This document shows, one piece after another, positions 16,106-25,773 of a stretch of 64,000 nucleotides of DNA. The position numbers and the translations under genes were made by a program. The stretch is from contig NZ_BMFD01000002.1 of assembly GCF_014637795.1 (NCBI RefSeq), forward strand, positions 25,157 to 89,156, written 5' to 3'. The notes under the pieces are model-generated. The model was given only the letters and a program-made list of their open reading frames with translations. It was not told where the DNA came from and did no database searches. This stretch comes from Belliella aquatica. GTDB lineage: Bacteria > Bacteroidota > Bacteroidia > Cytophagales > Cyclobacteriaceae. Positions within the stretch are counted from its first letter, which is position 1. The number at the start of each line of letters is the position of its first letter.

Positions 16106-19054
16106 ATGAATAAAAATAGGTTTTCAATTCATTCAAGACAAAAAAGTTTAGGGAAACTAAAAGTCGCAGTAGAAAAGGATTCAAAGGGAAAAGAAGCAAT
16201 GACAATCAATAGGATCAATGCATCATCAACCCTTATTGATTCAAATTTAGATCGTGCCACAGCTCTTAAGAAGGCCAAAGAATATGAATTAACGGGCGTT
16301 CCCATTGATATAGTGGTAAGTCCGGCGATCTTAAAAACAACAGAAGATGGTCAAATAGTACATTTTGATTTTAGTACAGGTGAAGCTTATGATCCAAATC
16401 AAAAGATTATTGGAAAAATAACGGGTGGAGAATTGATCAATGGAACAGCCGATGATAAAAGACTAAGGATAATCACAAGGTTTGGAAGGAAGTCGACAAG
16501 TCTTAATAAAAAATCCTTAAAATTTGGACCCTCTCAATCTAATGTGCATTTTAATATTCCTTTGAAATTTAGCCAAGCTTCTATTTTTGTCGCAGAGTTA
16601 AGATTTTTAGTAAGCAGTTTCAATGAAACGAGAATTAACTTATTGGAAGGACAGTCTCCCGGTTTTTCAATTTCAATGAGGAAATACCAAAACAAATATT
16701 ACCTCCATTATTCAGTAGCGACTAATGAGGGTTGGAAAAGCTTCTCACACTATGCTACGCCAGTAAGTTTAAACAGATGGCATGAGGCTGCATTCATTTT
16801 TAAGTCAGGAGAAATATCGGTTATTCTTGATGGCCATCTAATCTCACAAGGTATCGTTCCTGCTAAAAAGCTAATTTCGGTAGGCAATGGAGGAATTTAC
16901 TTAGGCACTTGGGTGGATGGAAGAAGAAATCAATTTAATGGTAAAGTTGAATTTATGCGACTATGGTCTAAAATTCCAAATCACATACTTAATTCTTACC
17001 AAACCAATCAAGAATTGGATAAATTACAATCATGTGGATACAAATTAGATGTAAATGCAACCATAAAAACTGGTGAGTTCATTTTCCCTGGAGAGTCAGT
17101 GCCTACTCGTGTACGCTATCGTTCCTTAGATGGCATGGTTGTATTAGATGGCGGAAATATCCTCGGTAAGGAATCTGATCTTCTGGCAGAGGTCAAAAAT
17201 TCGACTGCTCCAGCTTCTTCTTCTCAAGATAAACCATACGATGGACTTCGAACCTCTCGCCAAGCTTTATTAGCAGTTTCCGGCACAAATAAGCTCTGGG
17301 ATAATGGGATATTTTATTACCAAACTTCTAGACTTAGTAGCCTTTTACAGAACAGGTTAGATGAGGCCATTGAAACGTTGGAAAAAGAAACCAATATCAG
17401 GTTTGTACCTGCCTCTAGTTATCATAAAGATGTTGTAATTATCAAAATCAATAATGATGCTGGAAATCATAAAGTTTCTTATTCCACTGGCTTAGGCAGG
17501 ACTGGCGGTAAGCAATACATCGCTTTATATGAATTGGCTACTGTTTCTACCATAATTCATGAAATATTTCATGCACTCGGTGTGATGCACGAACAATGCA
17601 GAAATGATAGAGATGCCTATATTGATATTCATTGGGATAACATGGATTTTGGGAAAAACAATGAAGATGAAAAAAGTGTCAAATATCAATTCGAAAAATT
17701 CCCAAATAGCAGAGATATGGGTCCTTATGATTTTAACTCTATAATGCATTATCACAATACAGCATTTGGTAAAGATGACCCAAGCGGAAATAATAAGTTG
17801 ATTACGATCACAACTAAATCTGGGGCAGTAATAAGCAAAATAAATAGATATCCTTATTTAAGCACCAATGATATACAGCAAATTAATAAACTTTACCCAA
17901 TCAGTACCTCATTTGACGGGGGACATACTTGGGGAAGTAGTGCTTATACAACTGGTATTGCCTTTGGAGATATCAATGGCGATGGTGCTGATGAATTACT
18001 AGTAGCGAGAAAACATGGATCTGGACCAAGATTTTTCTTCTTCAATAGTGAAAAAGGAAGTGAACCATATGAAGAATTAGCTTCTGGTGGAAATAGTTGG
18101 GGAAGCGGAGCTTATGCTACTTGTATCGCAGCAGGTGATGTGGATGGTGATGGTATCGATGAAGTAATTATCGGAAGGAAAAGTAGCACAAATATGCGAT
18201 TTGAAATACGAAAGTATAATCATTCCAGCCCAGAAAAATCTATTCAATTGTTTGAAGGAGGAAAGGAATGGGGAGATCAATATTACACGACTGGAGTTGC
18301 TATTTCAAAAGATCAAAGAGGTAGAATATTAATCGGTGTATGTCGAAGAGCAGGTTCAAATGCAAGGTTTTTCATTTATGGAGGAGCTAGAGAGAATTTT
18401 AAACTTCTTTTTCAAGGTGGTGGAGATTGGGGCAAAGGAAATTATGCTACTGGTATAGCTTTTGGTGATGTAGACGGTGACGGATACCTTGAAGTAGGAG
18501 TAACAAGATATGCCAAGTCTGGACCTAGATTTTTGATATATAAATCCCATAATGGGAATTACGAATCTTTCAATGTTTTACACTCTGGTGGTATGGATTG
18601 GGGTGATTCTTATTACGCTACCGCTATTGCTTTTGGAGATATAGACGGTGACGGTAAGCAAGAAATAGGTGTAACCAGGAAAGCTTCAAGTAATGCTCGA
18701 TTCTTTATATATGGAAATGCTTCACAAAATTTTAGGCTTAGACATTCAGGTGGAAAAGATTGGGGAGGAGCTTATTATGCAAATAGTATAGCGATGGCGG
18801 ATGTGGATAATGATGGTCGCGATGAAATTCTTGTGGGGAGATATGCCAATTCAAATGCAAGATATTTTCTTTACGACGATAGCAGAAATGATTATGAATT
18901 ATTGGCTGATGGAGGCAAAAATTGGGGCAATGGTTATTATGCATCTGCTGTTGCTCTTGGCAATACAAGAGGAGGTACCTCTGATCCTTTTATAGGAATA
19001 GGTAGAAAAGCAGGATCAAATGGGCGTTTTTCAATCTTCAACTTTAAACCTTAA
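16106..19054 (+). CDS. astacin-family (M12A) zinc metalloprotease with LamG-like domain and seven-bladed propeller
   Basis: 982 residues. The N-terminal about 120 residues are not recognised. A laminin-G/concanavalin-like domain spans about 140-300 (LNRWHEAAFIFKSGEISVIL, GIYLGTWVDG). The astacin catalytic domain is about 390-600, with zinc motif HEIFHALGVMHE (from residue 485) and Met-turn SIMHY (about 547). Residues 605-982 carry seven repeats of the form GG-x-x-WG-x4-YATGIAFGD, most with a calcium-binding DVDGDG loop (FG-GAP/VCBS propeller). Such enzymes are secreted, but no signal peptide or lipobox is visible, and an in-frame TAA at 16091 rules out an upstream ATG. No T9SS C-terminal domain is seen. 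The start is preceded by a 140-base leader after the hairpin at 15931. Confidence 0.9.
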   Translation: MNKNRFSIHSRQKSLGKLKVAVEKDSKGKEAMTINRINASSTLIDSNLDRATALKKAKEYELTGVPIDIVVSPAILKTTEDGQIVHFDFSTGEAYDPNQKIIGKITGGELINGTADDKRLRIITRFGRKSTSLNKKSLKFGPSQSNVHFNIPLKFSQASIFVAELRFLVSSFNETRINLLEGQSPGFSISMRKYQNKYYLHYSVATNEGWKSFSHYATPVSLNRWHEAAFIFKSGEISVILDGHLISQGIVPAKKLISVGNGGIYLGTWVDGRRNQFNGKVEFMRLWSKIPNHILNSYQTNQELDKLQSCGYKLDVNATIKTGEFIFPGESVPTRVRYRSLDGMVVLDGGNILGKESDLLAEVKNSTAPASSSQDKPYDGLRTSRQALLAVSGTNKLWDNGIFYYQTSRLSSLLQNRLDEAIETLEKETNIRFVPASSYHKDVVIIKINNDAGNHKVSYSTGLGRTGGKQYIALYELATVSTIIHEIFHALGVMHEQCRNDRDAYIDIHWDNMDFGKNNEDEKSVKYQFEKFPNSRDMGPYDFNSIMHYHNTAFGKDDPSGNNKLITITTKSGAVISKINRYPYLSTNDIQQINKLYPISTSFDGGHTWGSSAYTTGIAFGDINGDGADELLVARKHGSGPRFFFFNSEKGSEPYEELASGGNSWGSGAYATCIAAGDVDGDGIDEVIIGRKSSTNMRFEIRKYNHSSPEKSIQLFEGGKEWGDQYYTTGVAISKDQRGRILIGVCRRAGSNARFFIYGGARENFKLLFQGGGDWGKGNYATGIAFGDVDGDGYLEVGVTRYAKSGPRFLIYKSHNGNYESFNVLHSGGMDWGDSYYATAIAFGDIDGDGKQEIGVTRKASSNARFFIYGNASQNFRLRHSGGKDWGGAYYANSIAMADVDNDGRDEILVGRYANSNARYFLYDDSRNDYELLADGGKNWGNGYYASAVALGNTRGGTSDPFIGIGRKAGSNGRFSIFNFKP

Positions 19055-19076
19055 TCTCTCCAAAATTTCTTTTACT

Positions 19077-19112
19077 AACTGCTCCTCGATACTTGTATTG
19101 AGGAGCAGTTTT
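19077..19112 (+). terminator. rho-independent terminator of the astacin gene
   Basis: A perfect 11-bp stem, 19077-19087 (AACTGCTCCTC) with 19100-19110, 12-base loop, followed by a short T run. It starts 22 bases after the stop codon. Confidence 0.85.
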
Positions 19113-19562
19113 GATTGAAATTCGTTTGTTTTCACTTGAAACTTGATCAATTAGTTTTTCGCAACTTTCTATCCAACATTACAAGCAATAACTTCCTGAT
19201 TTTTTTCATAGGTATAACCTTAACCTTACGCTAGTATCTCAAAGGATTGACCTAATGAGCTTACTTTTAAGCTAATGAAAAAGGTACGCGTTTATGAAGG
19301 GGCATGCGAAGCTTGCAACAAGATCTAACCATTTTTAACTCAAAGCAACTGAATCTAAATTTAATTGGGAACAAGTCAAATATCCTTTATTGACCATTTA
19401 CCTTAAATTTCCACAATTCAATTTACTTACCCTTTTCCTAAAACAGTGGCGGAATTAACCCAATTCACTTTGCTGCTGTCAATGAAAAAACCTCCTACTC
19501 AATTACCAAGATTTCTATGTGATCCCAAGTACCCACTCACAATATTAATTTGAGATTTATTC
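19113..19562. other. 450-bp non-coding spacer between convergent genes
   Basis: Lies between the astacin terminator and the stop of the AraC gene. No reading frame, RNA gene, hairpin or repeat that I can support. Confidence 0.4.
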
Positions 19563-20480
19563 TCAGTTAAAAGACTCCCTAAATTCCACAGGCGTCATAT
19601 TCGTCTTGCTTTTGAATAATTTGCTGAAAGATTGAGAATGCTCAAATCCGAGTTGATACGCAATCTCACTTACAGATAAACGAGTAGTTGCCAAATTGAA
19701 TTTCGCTTTCTCTATCAGTTTATTGTGGATATGCTGCTGTGTACTCTGACCAGTTGTCGTCCGAAGCATGTCACTCAAATAATTTGGTGATACATTTAAC
19801 TTATTGGAAAAATACTGAACCGAAGGAATTCCATTTAAAGCTAATTCTGAATGCTCAAAGTATTCCTCTAACAATTGCTCCATGCTTGTTAGCAAATCAC
19901 TAGATGCAGTTTTACGCGTAATAAATTGCCTGTTGTAAAATCTATTGCAGTAATTCAGCAATAACTCAAGGTGTGAAATCATCACATCCTGACTAAATTG
20001 ATCGATGGAGGTCTGATACTCCTGCTCTATATTCTTAAAGATCCCCTCAAGCATCTGTTCTTCCCGATCCGATAGATGAAGGGCTTCATTCACAGCATAG
20101 GAAAAAAAACCATAATTTTTGATCGCTTTGCCTAAGGGATAATTTAAAATAAAGTCTGCATGAAATACCAACCACCAGCCTGAAACTTGGTAGTTTTCCT
20201 CATTACCCACTGAAATCACTTGTTTTGGTGCAGTCATTGCCAATACACCTTCATCAAAATCATAATAATTTTGTCCGTATTTCAGTTTCCCAGTTAGATT
20301 TTTCTTCAAAGAAACCCCATAAAAATTGAGGAGAAAGTGAACTTCTTCAGCATGGAGCGAAGATTTGACTTCATCCATATTAATCAGACTAATTAATGGA
20401 TGAAGCGGTTTGGATAAACCTATTAATCGATGCAGCTCCGAAACAGAATTGATACCAAAATGATTTGTATTTTTTGACAT
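19563..20480 (-). CDS. AraC-family transcriptional regulator
   Basis: About 305 residues from the preferred start at 20480 (MSKNTNHFGINSVSELHRL). The frame extends to 20579, but that would overlap the DoxX-like gene and add residues not typical of the family. The N-terminal domain is a cupin-like ligand-binding region (GVLAMTAPKQVISV, WWLVFHADFILNYPLG). The C-terminal AraC domain has VQYFSNKLNVSPNYLSDMLR and LSVSEIAYQLGFEHSQSFSKLF, ending TNMTPVEFR. It is the last gene of a minus-strand run with DoxX-like and two SDR genes, and is likely the regulator of that set. The ligand is unknown. Confidence 0.9.
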   Translation of the reverse strand: MSKNTNHFGINSVSELHRLIGLSKPLHPLISLINMDEVKSSLHAEEVHFLLNFYGVSLKKNLTGKLKYGQNYYDFDEGVLAMTAPKQVISVGNEENYQVSGWWLVFHADFILNYPLGKAIKNYGFFSYAVNEALHLSDREEQMLEGIFKNIEQEYQTSIDQFSQDVMISHLELLLNYCNRFYNRQFITRKTASSDLLTSMEQLLEEYFEHSELALNGIPSVQYFSNKLNVSPNYLSDMLRTTTGQSTQQHIHNKLIEKAKFNLATTRLSVSEIAYQLGFEHSQSFSKLFKSKTNMTPVEFRESFN

Positions 20481-20557
20481 GATGACGAATTTAGAAAAAT
20501 CAATACTATTTGCGTCTATTTGCAAATAGTATTGATTAAAAAGATTGATGTTATACC

Positions 20558-20926
20558 TTATTTTTTTGTAAACATCCAAGCCCAGGCAATGAACAGAAAC
20601 TGAATAGGCAATCTTATAATACTTGCCACAAATTTCTCATTTTCTGTTTGGTAATAACCAATACTTTCCGGAATGTGAATGGCAAAGAAAAACACAAGCA
20701 ACATCGCTATAATTAATTTTGCTGAAATCGCTCGTGTTTTGGAAGGTATTAGCAATAAAGCCAAAACGATTTCAACAATACCACTTACTGAAATTAAAAA
20801 CGCATGCGCGGGAAGCCATGATGGCATCATTGCAAAATATTGCTCAGGATTAATAAAGTGCATCGACCCCATAAAAAGGTAGAAAGCGACTAAAAGATAG
20901 AGCAAAATGATTTTTGTTAGTTTCAT
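20558..20926 (-). CDS. DoxX-like four-helix membrane protein
   Basis: 122 residues with four hydrophobic helices. MKLTKIILLYLLVAFYLFMG starts the first; the second contains SGIVEIVLALLLIP, the third LIIAMLLVFFFAIHIP and the fourth IIRLPIQFLFIAWAWMF. The size, helix spacing and the GSMHFINPEQYFAMMP segment after TM1 fit DoxX/DoxX-like family proteins. The function of small DoxX proteins is poorly defined; links to quinone or redox stress are known for some. It lies 12 bases downstream of an SDR gene in the same operon. Confidence 0.8.
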   Translation of the reverse strand: MKLTKIILLYLLVAFYLFMGSMHFINPEQYFAMMPSWLPAHAFLISVSGIVEIVLALLLIPSKTRAISAKLIIAMLLVFFFAIHIPESIGYYQTENEKFVASIIRLPIQFLFIAWAWMFTKK

Positions 20927-20938
20927 TTTTGATGCGAT

Positions 20939-21754
20939 TTATTGAGCGTTTTCTGATACTTCTTGCCACTCTTTCCACGTCTCCAAACGCTTGTTGTAAA
21001 TAGGCTCAATCATCATTAATGGAAATTTGCCTAAAAACAAACGCAAAGGTGGGTTTTCAACATCTACTACTTTTAAAATAGCTTCAGCAGTTGCATTGGG
21101 ATCGCCAAAAACCATATTCGCACCATTCGCTCTCATGGCATTTCTTAAACCATCGTATGCATCAATTGATATGCTATGACTTGCGGATGAAGTAGACCAA
21201 TCGGTAGCATAGGCCGCGGGTTCAATCAAAGTAGTTTTTATTCCAAATTGAGAGACCTCTTGAGATAGCGACTCGCAAATTCCTTCCATAGCCCATTTAG
21301 AAGCATGGTAGATTCCTAAACTCGGAAATGCCATCACCCCACCAATACTAGATACTTGTAATATATGCCCACTATTTTGCTTCCTCATATGTGGCAATAC
21401 TGCCTGAATCATCCATAGTGAACCAAAAACATTCGTCTCCATTTGTTCCCTTGCTTCGGTCTCCGAAATTTCCTCTACAAATCCAAAATGACCAAATCCG
21501 GCATTATTGATAAGGACATCAACTGCCCTAAATTTCGATACTGCTTGTTCTACTGCTTCAAAACAAGCCGCACGATTATTTACATCTAGCGCAATAGGTA
21601 AAATAGATTCTCCATATTGACTAACTAATTCCGTTAAAGCATCTATATTCCTTGCTGTTGCGGCTACCTTTTCACCACGTTTTAAAGCTGCCTCAGCCCA
21701 AATTCGACCAAAACCTTTTGAACTTCCTGTGATTAACCAAACTTTTGATTTCAT
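20939..21754 (-). CDS. short-chain dehydrogenase/reductase (classical SDR)
   Basis: 271 residues. The NAD(P)-binding motif is TGSSKGFG near residue 9, followed by VAATARN (Arg favours NADP). NNAGFGHFG is the structural NNAG motif. The catalytic Ser lies in VSSIGG and the Tyr-Lys pair in YHASK. The chain extends past the usual 250 residues with a C-terminal helix (KRLETWKEWQEVSENAQ). Substrate unknown. It is 12 bases downstream of another SDR and 12 upstream of the DoxX-like gene, so all are probably co-transcribed. Confidence 0.92.
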   Translation of the reverse strand: MKSKVWLITGSSKGFGRIWAEAALKRGEKVAATARNIDALTELVSQYGESILPIALDVNNRAACFEAVEQAVSKFRAVDVLINNAGFGHFGFVEEISETEAREQMETNVFGSLWMIQAVLPHMRKQNSGHILQVSSIGGVMAFPSLGIYHASKWAMEGICESLSQEVSQFGIKTTLIEPAAYATDWSTSSASHSISIDAYDGLRNAMRANGANMVFGDPNATAEAILKVVDVENPPLRLFLGKFPLMMIEPIYNKRLETWKEWQEVSENAQ

Positions 21755-21766
21755 GATATTTATAAT

Positions 21767-22696
21767 TTAAAATTCGTATGTATGATTTGTTAATTTTTCA
21801 GATATTTCCCACAATTTTTTAGCTAGATTTTTGTCATAAGACGTATCGCTTGAGCGAACCAATTCAGGATAACCCTTCATTTCATTCATTTTGGTTGGTC
21901 CAAAATATTCGGCTCCTTTCAAATTAGGTTCAGTGGCTGCTCTCAAGATCGGTAATGCGCCCATGTCTACCTTCTGTGCGATAAGGACATTCATTACTTT
22001 CATCATAAATCCCGCATCTTTTTGAAGGTTGGTGGCAGTATATCCTGGGTGAGCTGCTGTAGCGATTGAATTAACCTGAGCATTTTTTAATCTGCGATCG
22101 AGTTCGTACGTGAACAGAAGATTAGCAAGTTTACTTTGAGCGTAGGCCTTTTTTGTATCAAAACCATTTGAAAAATTCAGGTCATCAAAATAAATAGTTG
22201 GCTCGAAATTTTGCCCCTGACCTTTTTTATGCAAGACACTGCTTTGTGTAATGACTCTGCAATATGGCGTTGATTTAAGCAATGGTAGCAACAAGCCAGT
22301 AAGCAAGAAATGCCCTAGGTGGTTTGTTGCAAATTGAGATTCTTGTCCCTGCTTGGATAGTTCCTTTTGAGGAGTCCACATGATGCCCGCATTGTTAAGC
22401 AGCAGGTCTAGTTTACTGTATTTCTTGGTAAACTCAGCTGCAAAAAGACGTACAGAATCGAAGTCTGCAATGTCCATTTTCATGATTGTAAGATCAGCCG
22501 ATTTGACTTTTTGCTTGATTTGCTGAATGACACGATTTCCTTTATCCAAATTCCGAACAGGTAATATGATTTTAGCTCCTTTTTCACTTAATACTGTTGC
22601 TGCTTCGAGTCCGATACCACTCGTCGCACCGGTGATGAGGACGGTTTTACCTTGCTGTGAAGGAATATTTTCTTTTGTCCAATTGCTTGTTGCCAT
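21767..22696 (-). CDS. short-chain dehydrogenase/reductase, retinol-dehydrogenase-like
   Basis: 309 residues. TGATSGIG (cofactor loop) near residue 20, LPVRN for NADP preference, NNAGIM, ITQSSVLH (catalytic Ser) and YAQSKLANLLF (Tyr and Lys). The tail AAHPGYTATNLQKDAG and the overall length match the retinol dehydrogenase/WW-domain oxidoreductase-like branch of SDRs, which in bacteria act on various carbonyls. First gene of the SDR-SDR-DoxX-AraC run; the promoter should be in the 22697-23074 spacer. Confidence 0.9.
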   Translation of the reverse strand: MATSNWTKENIPSQQGKTVLITGATSGIGLEAATVLSEKGAKIILPVRNLDKGNRVIQQIKQKVKSADLTIMKMDIADFDSVRLFAAEFTKKYSKLDLLLNNAGIMWTPQKELSKQGQESQFATNHLGHFLLTGLLLPLLKSTPYCRVITQSSVLHKKGQGQNFEPTIYFDDLNFSNGFDTKKAYAQSKLANLLFTYELDRRLKNAQVNSIATAAHPGYTATNLQKDAGFMMKVMNVLIAQKVDMGALPILRAATEPNLKGAEYFGPTKMNEMKGYPELVRSSDTSYDKNLAKKLWEISEKLTNHTYEF

Positions 22697-23074
22697 ATCT
22701 TTTTAATTTATCTGTTAGTGATGACACAAAGGTGGAGCGAATTTAGTCAGTGCATGTAGCCAAATCTCTGAATGTTGTATACAAATCAAGAATCGCTTAT
22801 AAATTTTCACCAAGCAGTCTAAAATCGATTTATTCCTGTGGTCTGAGAGATCAATGAAAAGCTGAGTGTGTCAAACAAAAAATATAGATAAGAGAGAATT
22901 TATAAATTCTGAGTCAATCTAAAATCTACCTTCCCAAATCTAATATCCAAACCGTCTTTATCTGCAGTAAAAAAAATCCGCGTACTTGTCTTCCTAAGGA
23001 GGAGACTCAATTTAAAATCAATACCGTGATTATCTGTTGTAAATCAAAAAAAATCAGTGAAATCAGCGTGCAAT
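22697..23074. other. 378-bp spacer with degenerate repeat-like text
   Basis: Between the start of the SDR gene and the stop of mnmE. The part 22945-23074 contains an approximate internal duplication: ACCGTCTTTATCTGCAGTAA (22950s) and ACCGTGATTATCTGTTGTAA (23020s), each followed by a run of A and then CCGCG or CAGTG. It ends AAATCAGTGAAATCAGCGTG just before the mnmE stop. It looks like degenerate intergenic repeat DNA rather than a gene. Confidence 0.4.
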
Positions 23075-24454
23075 CTACTTTCCGATACAAAACTTACTAA
23101 AAATATTATCCAACAAATCATCAGTCGTAATCTCCCCAGTAATCTCTCCAAGATAATGGAGCGATCTTCGGATATCCATCGCCAAGAAATCATTCGTGAT
23201 TTCATTGTCTAAGCCTGTCAACACATCAAGTAAAGATTGACGTGTTTTGACCAAAGAATCATAATGCCTGATATTGGTAACTATGGTATTGCCAGTTCTA
23301 AATTTATCTAGATTAACCAATTCCAAAACCCTATTTTTCAAGGCATCCAAATTCTCTTTCTGTCCAGCAGATATAAAAACTGTATCCGGATATTTCCTAT
23401 TTAAATCATTGATAAATTGACCATTAGCCTTATCGGTCTTATTCGCTACTTTAACAAATGGAACGCCTAGATTTTCTAGCTTTTCTACATCTTGATTGAT
23501 CTCTTCCATGTTGGTATCCGTCAAATCAAACAAGTACAGAATCAAAGAAGCTGTCTTCATCTTTTCATGTGTACGGCTAACACCAATAGACTCGATCACA
23601 TCTGTAGTTTCTCGCAATCCTGCAGTATCGATAAACCTAAATATCACCCCGCCAATATTGATTTCATCTTCTATAAAATCACGGGTGGTCCCGGCAATTT
23701 CGGAAACGATAGCTTTTTCTTCATTCAAAAGTGCATTGAGTAGGGTGGACTTGCCTGCATTGGGTTTACCAGCGATGACGGTTGGAACACCATTTTTGAT
23801 CACATTCCCCAAATCAAAACTACTGATCAACTGTTCTACAACCCGCAGTAATTTCTCTACTAATATTCTTAAATCATCTCTGCTGGCAAACTCTACATCC
23901 TCTTCGGTAAAGTCTAACTCTAACTCTATCATGGAAGCAAAATGGATCAATTCAGCACGAAGCTTGGAGATTTCTCCGCTGAATCCACCTCGCATTTGAT
24001 TTAAAGCAGCTTGGTGGGAGGTTTCTGAATCTGCATGGATCAAATCTGCCACAGCCTCAGCTTGTGCCAAATCAAATTGTCCATTCAAAAATGCCCTTTG
24101 GGTAAATTCCCCTGGTTTGGCAGGTCTTGCGCCGTTTCTTACCAAGAGTTTGATCACCTGATTGACAATGTAGGAAGAGCCGTGTGTAGAGATCTCTACT
24201 GCATTTTCTTTTGTAAATGACCTTGGGGCAACAAAAAGTGAAACCAATACTTCATCAATAATGCGCTCCCCATCTCGGATAGTACCAAAGTGGATGGTGT
24301 GGGAATCTTGTTTTTCTAAATCTTTTCCCTTGAATACCTGATTACAAATCTTAATCGCATCCTTTCCGGATAATCTTATCACTGCAATCGCTCCAACGCC
24401 CTGAGGGGTCGCCAAAGCGACAATTGTATCTTCTTTCTCGTGTAAACTGAACAT
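23075..24454 (-). CDS. mnmE: tRNA modification GTPase MnmE
   Basis: 459 residues, the usual length. The N-terminal folate-binding domain starts [20 protein letters not shown]. The middle helical domain carries the inserted G domain with P-loop GKPNAGKST (about residue 230), [11 protein letters not shown] (switch I), DTAGLRET and NKTD. The C-terminal CIGK provides the conserved Cys of the CxGK motif. With MnmG it makes the cmnm5 modification at the wobble U34 of certain tRNAs. It is 2 bases downstream of the exported thioredoxin gene. Nothing in the sequence looks altered. Confidence 0.97.
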   Translation of the reverse strand: MFSLHEKEDTIVALATPQGVGAIAVIRLSGKDAIKICNQVFKGKDLEKQDSHTIHFGTIRDGERIIDEVLVSLFVAPRSFTKENAVEISTHGSSYIVNQVIKLLVRNGARPAKPGEFTQRAFLNGQFDLAQAEAVADLIHADSETSHQAALNQMRGGFSGEISKLRAELIHFASMIELELDFTEEDVEFASRDDLRILVEKLLRVVEQLISSFDLGNVIKNGVPTVIAGKPNAGKSTLLNALLNEEKAIVSEIAGTTRDFIEDEINIGGVIFRFIDTAGLRETTDVIESIGVSRTHEKMKTASLILYLFDLTDTNMEEINQDVEKLENLGVPFVKVANKTDKANGQFINDLNRKYPDTVFISAGQKENLDALKNRVLELVNLDKFRTGNTIVTNIRHYDSLVKTRQSLLDVLTGLDNEITNDFLAMDIRRSLHYLGEITGEITTDDLLDNIFSKFCIGK

Positions 24455-24456
24455 GC

Positions 24457-24906
24457 TTATTTGGTAAAACGCTGCACAATGCCTTCTAAGCCATCTATAA
24501 AAGGCTGCGGCTGTCGGTATCCCGGTAATTGAGTAATATTTTCCATGGTAGCATCCATGACCACAAAGTTAGGGTAGGAGGTAACCCGCATCGTTTTGGC
24601 CATACTGGCTTCTGTATATTCTTTGCCTTTAAAAGTAAATTTACGATCTGTCTTTTCGGCATGTAATTTTACTGCAAAAAAATGATCATTCACATAGGCA
24701 ATTACCTTATCATCTGTAAAAGTCTCCTTATCCATCTTTTTGCACCAACCACACCAATCCGTGTACACGTCAACCAAAATCATTTTTGGAGTCTCAAGAG
24801 TAGCGGCAGAAGCCTCTTCAAATGTCATCCAATTAATTTTTTCCTGTCCAATAGCATTAAATGATAGAACAAATACTAAGAATAATAAGGCTCCCAATCT
24901 TTTCAT
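24457..24906 (-). CDS. exported thioredoxin-fold protein (DUF255/DsbD-gamma-like)
   Basis: 149 residues with a signal peptide ([20 protein letters not shown], then QE). The thioredoxin-like active site is [15 protein letters not shown], with the cis-Pro loop [10 protein letters not shown] further on. The CGWC sequence with following Lys-Met and the about 130-residue mature length resemble the periplasmic thioredoxin-like proteins common in Bacteroidota, expected to reduce or isomerise disulfides outside the cytoplasm. Immediately upstream of mnmE on the same strand (2-base gap), which probably reflects shared transcription rather than shared function. Confidence 0.88.
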   Translation of the reverse strand: MKRLGALLFLVFVLSFNAIGQEKINWMTFEEASAATLETPKMILVDVYTDWCGWCKKMDKETFTDDKVIAYVNDHFFAVKLHAEKTDRKFTFKGKEYTEASMAKTMRVTSYPNFVVMDATMENITQLPGYRQPQPFIDGLEGIVQRFTK

Positions 24907-25096
24907 ATTTCAAATTTATATAATTCGATTCATTTCCACTTCAAAACCGATTACATACACAGTAAGTTCACAACATAATGTACAAAGTACGATGTATTAA
25001 GTACGAAGTAAAGGCTCAAGTTTAATTGATCATGATTTAATTTAAGATCAAGCACAAGATTTTCCCCAAAGCTTCCAATCCTAAATTACCTAATAA

Positions 25097-25755
25097 CCGA
25101 TCCCTATTAAACTCAACAGACCCCAACTTTCAAACTTTCCAACTTTTTAACGCCAAAAGCAACTTCCAATCACTAATCACCTAGTAACCGATCCCTAAAT
25201 AACTCAACAAACCCAAACATTCAAACCTTAAAACCTTCTAACTTTTTAACGCAAAAAGCAATCTTCCAATCACTTATCACCTAATAACCGATCCCAACAT
25301 AACTCAACAAACCCCAACTTTCAAACCTTAAAACATTCCAACTTTTTAACGCAAAAAACAATCTTCCAATCACTAATCACCGATCCCAACATAACTCAAC
25401 AAACCCCAACTTTCAAACCTTAAAACATTCCAACTTTTTAACGCAAAAAGCAATCTTCCAATCACTAATCACCTAGTAACCCATCCCAACATAACTCAAC
25501 AGAGCCCAACTTTACAACCTTTAAACATTCCAACTTTTTAACTCCAAAAGCAACTTCCAATCACTAATCACCGATCCCAACATAACTCAACAAACCCCAA
25601 CTTTCAAACCTTAAAACATTCCAACTTTTTAACGCAAAAAGCAATCTTCCAATCACTAATCACCTAGTAACCCATCCCAACATGACTCGACAAATCCCAA
25701 CTTTCAAACCTTTAAACATTCCAACTTTTTAACTCCAAAAGCAACTTCCAATCTA
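25097..25755. repeat. non-coding tandem repeat, seven units alternating about 91 and 100 bp
   Basis: Unit starts (CCGATCCC or CCCATCCC) lie at 25097, 25188, 25288, 25380, 25480, 25571 and 25671, giving lengths 91, 100, 92, 100, 91, 100 and a last partial copy. Each unit contains AACTCAACA, CCCAACTTTCAAACC, CATTCCAACTTTTTAAC and CTTCCAATCACTAATCAC. The later units pair into a higher-order repeat of 191 bp (25380 and 25571 alike; 25480 and 25671 alike). The longer or shorter form depends partly on a short CCTAGTAA insert. No open frame is conserved. The remaining spacer 24907-25096 contains the fragment TGTACAAAGTACGATG, also seen near 35957. Confidence 0.9.
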
Positions 25756-25773
25756 AAATCTACTCACTAAAAT

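Noticed and set aside
20481..20579. 33-residue N-terminal extension of the AraC gene
   Set aside because: It overlaps the DoxX-like gene, and the family-like start MSKNTNHFG is at 20480.
25097..25755. Regularly spaced repeats resembling a CRISPR array
   Set aside because: The whole unit of 91-100 bp repeats with few differences; there are no short conserved repeats with unique spacers and no cas genes nearby.
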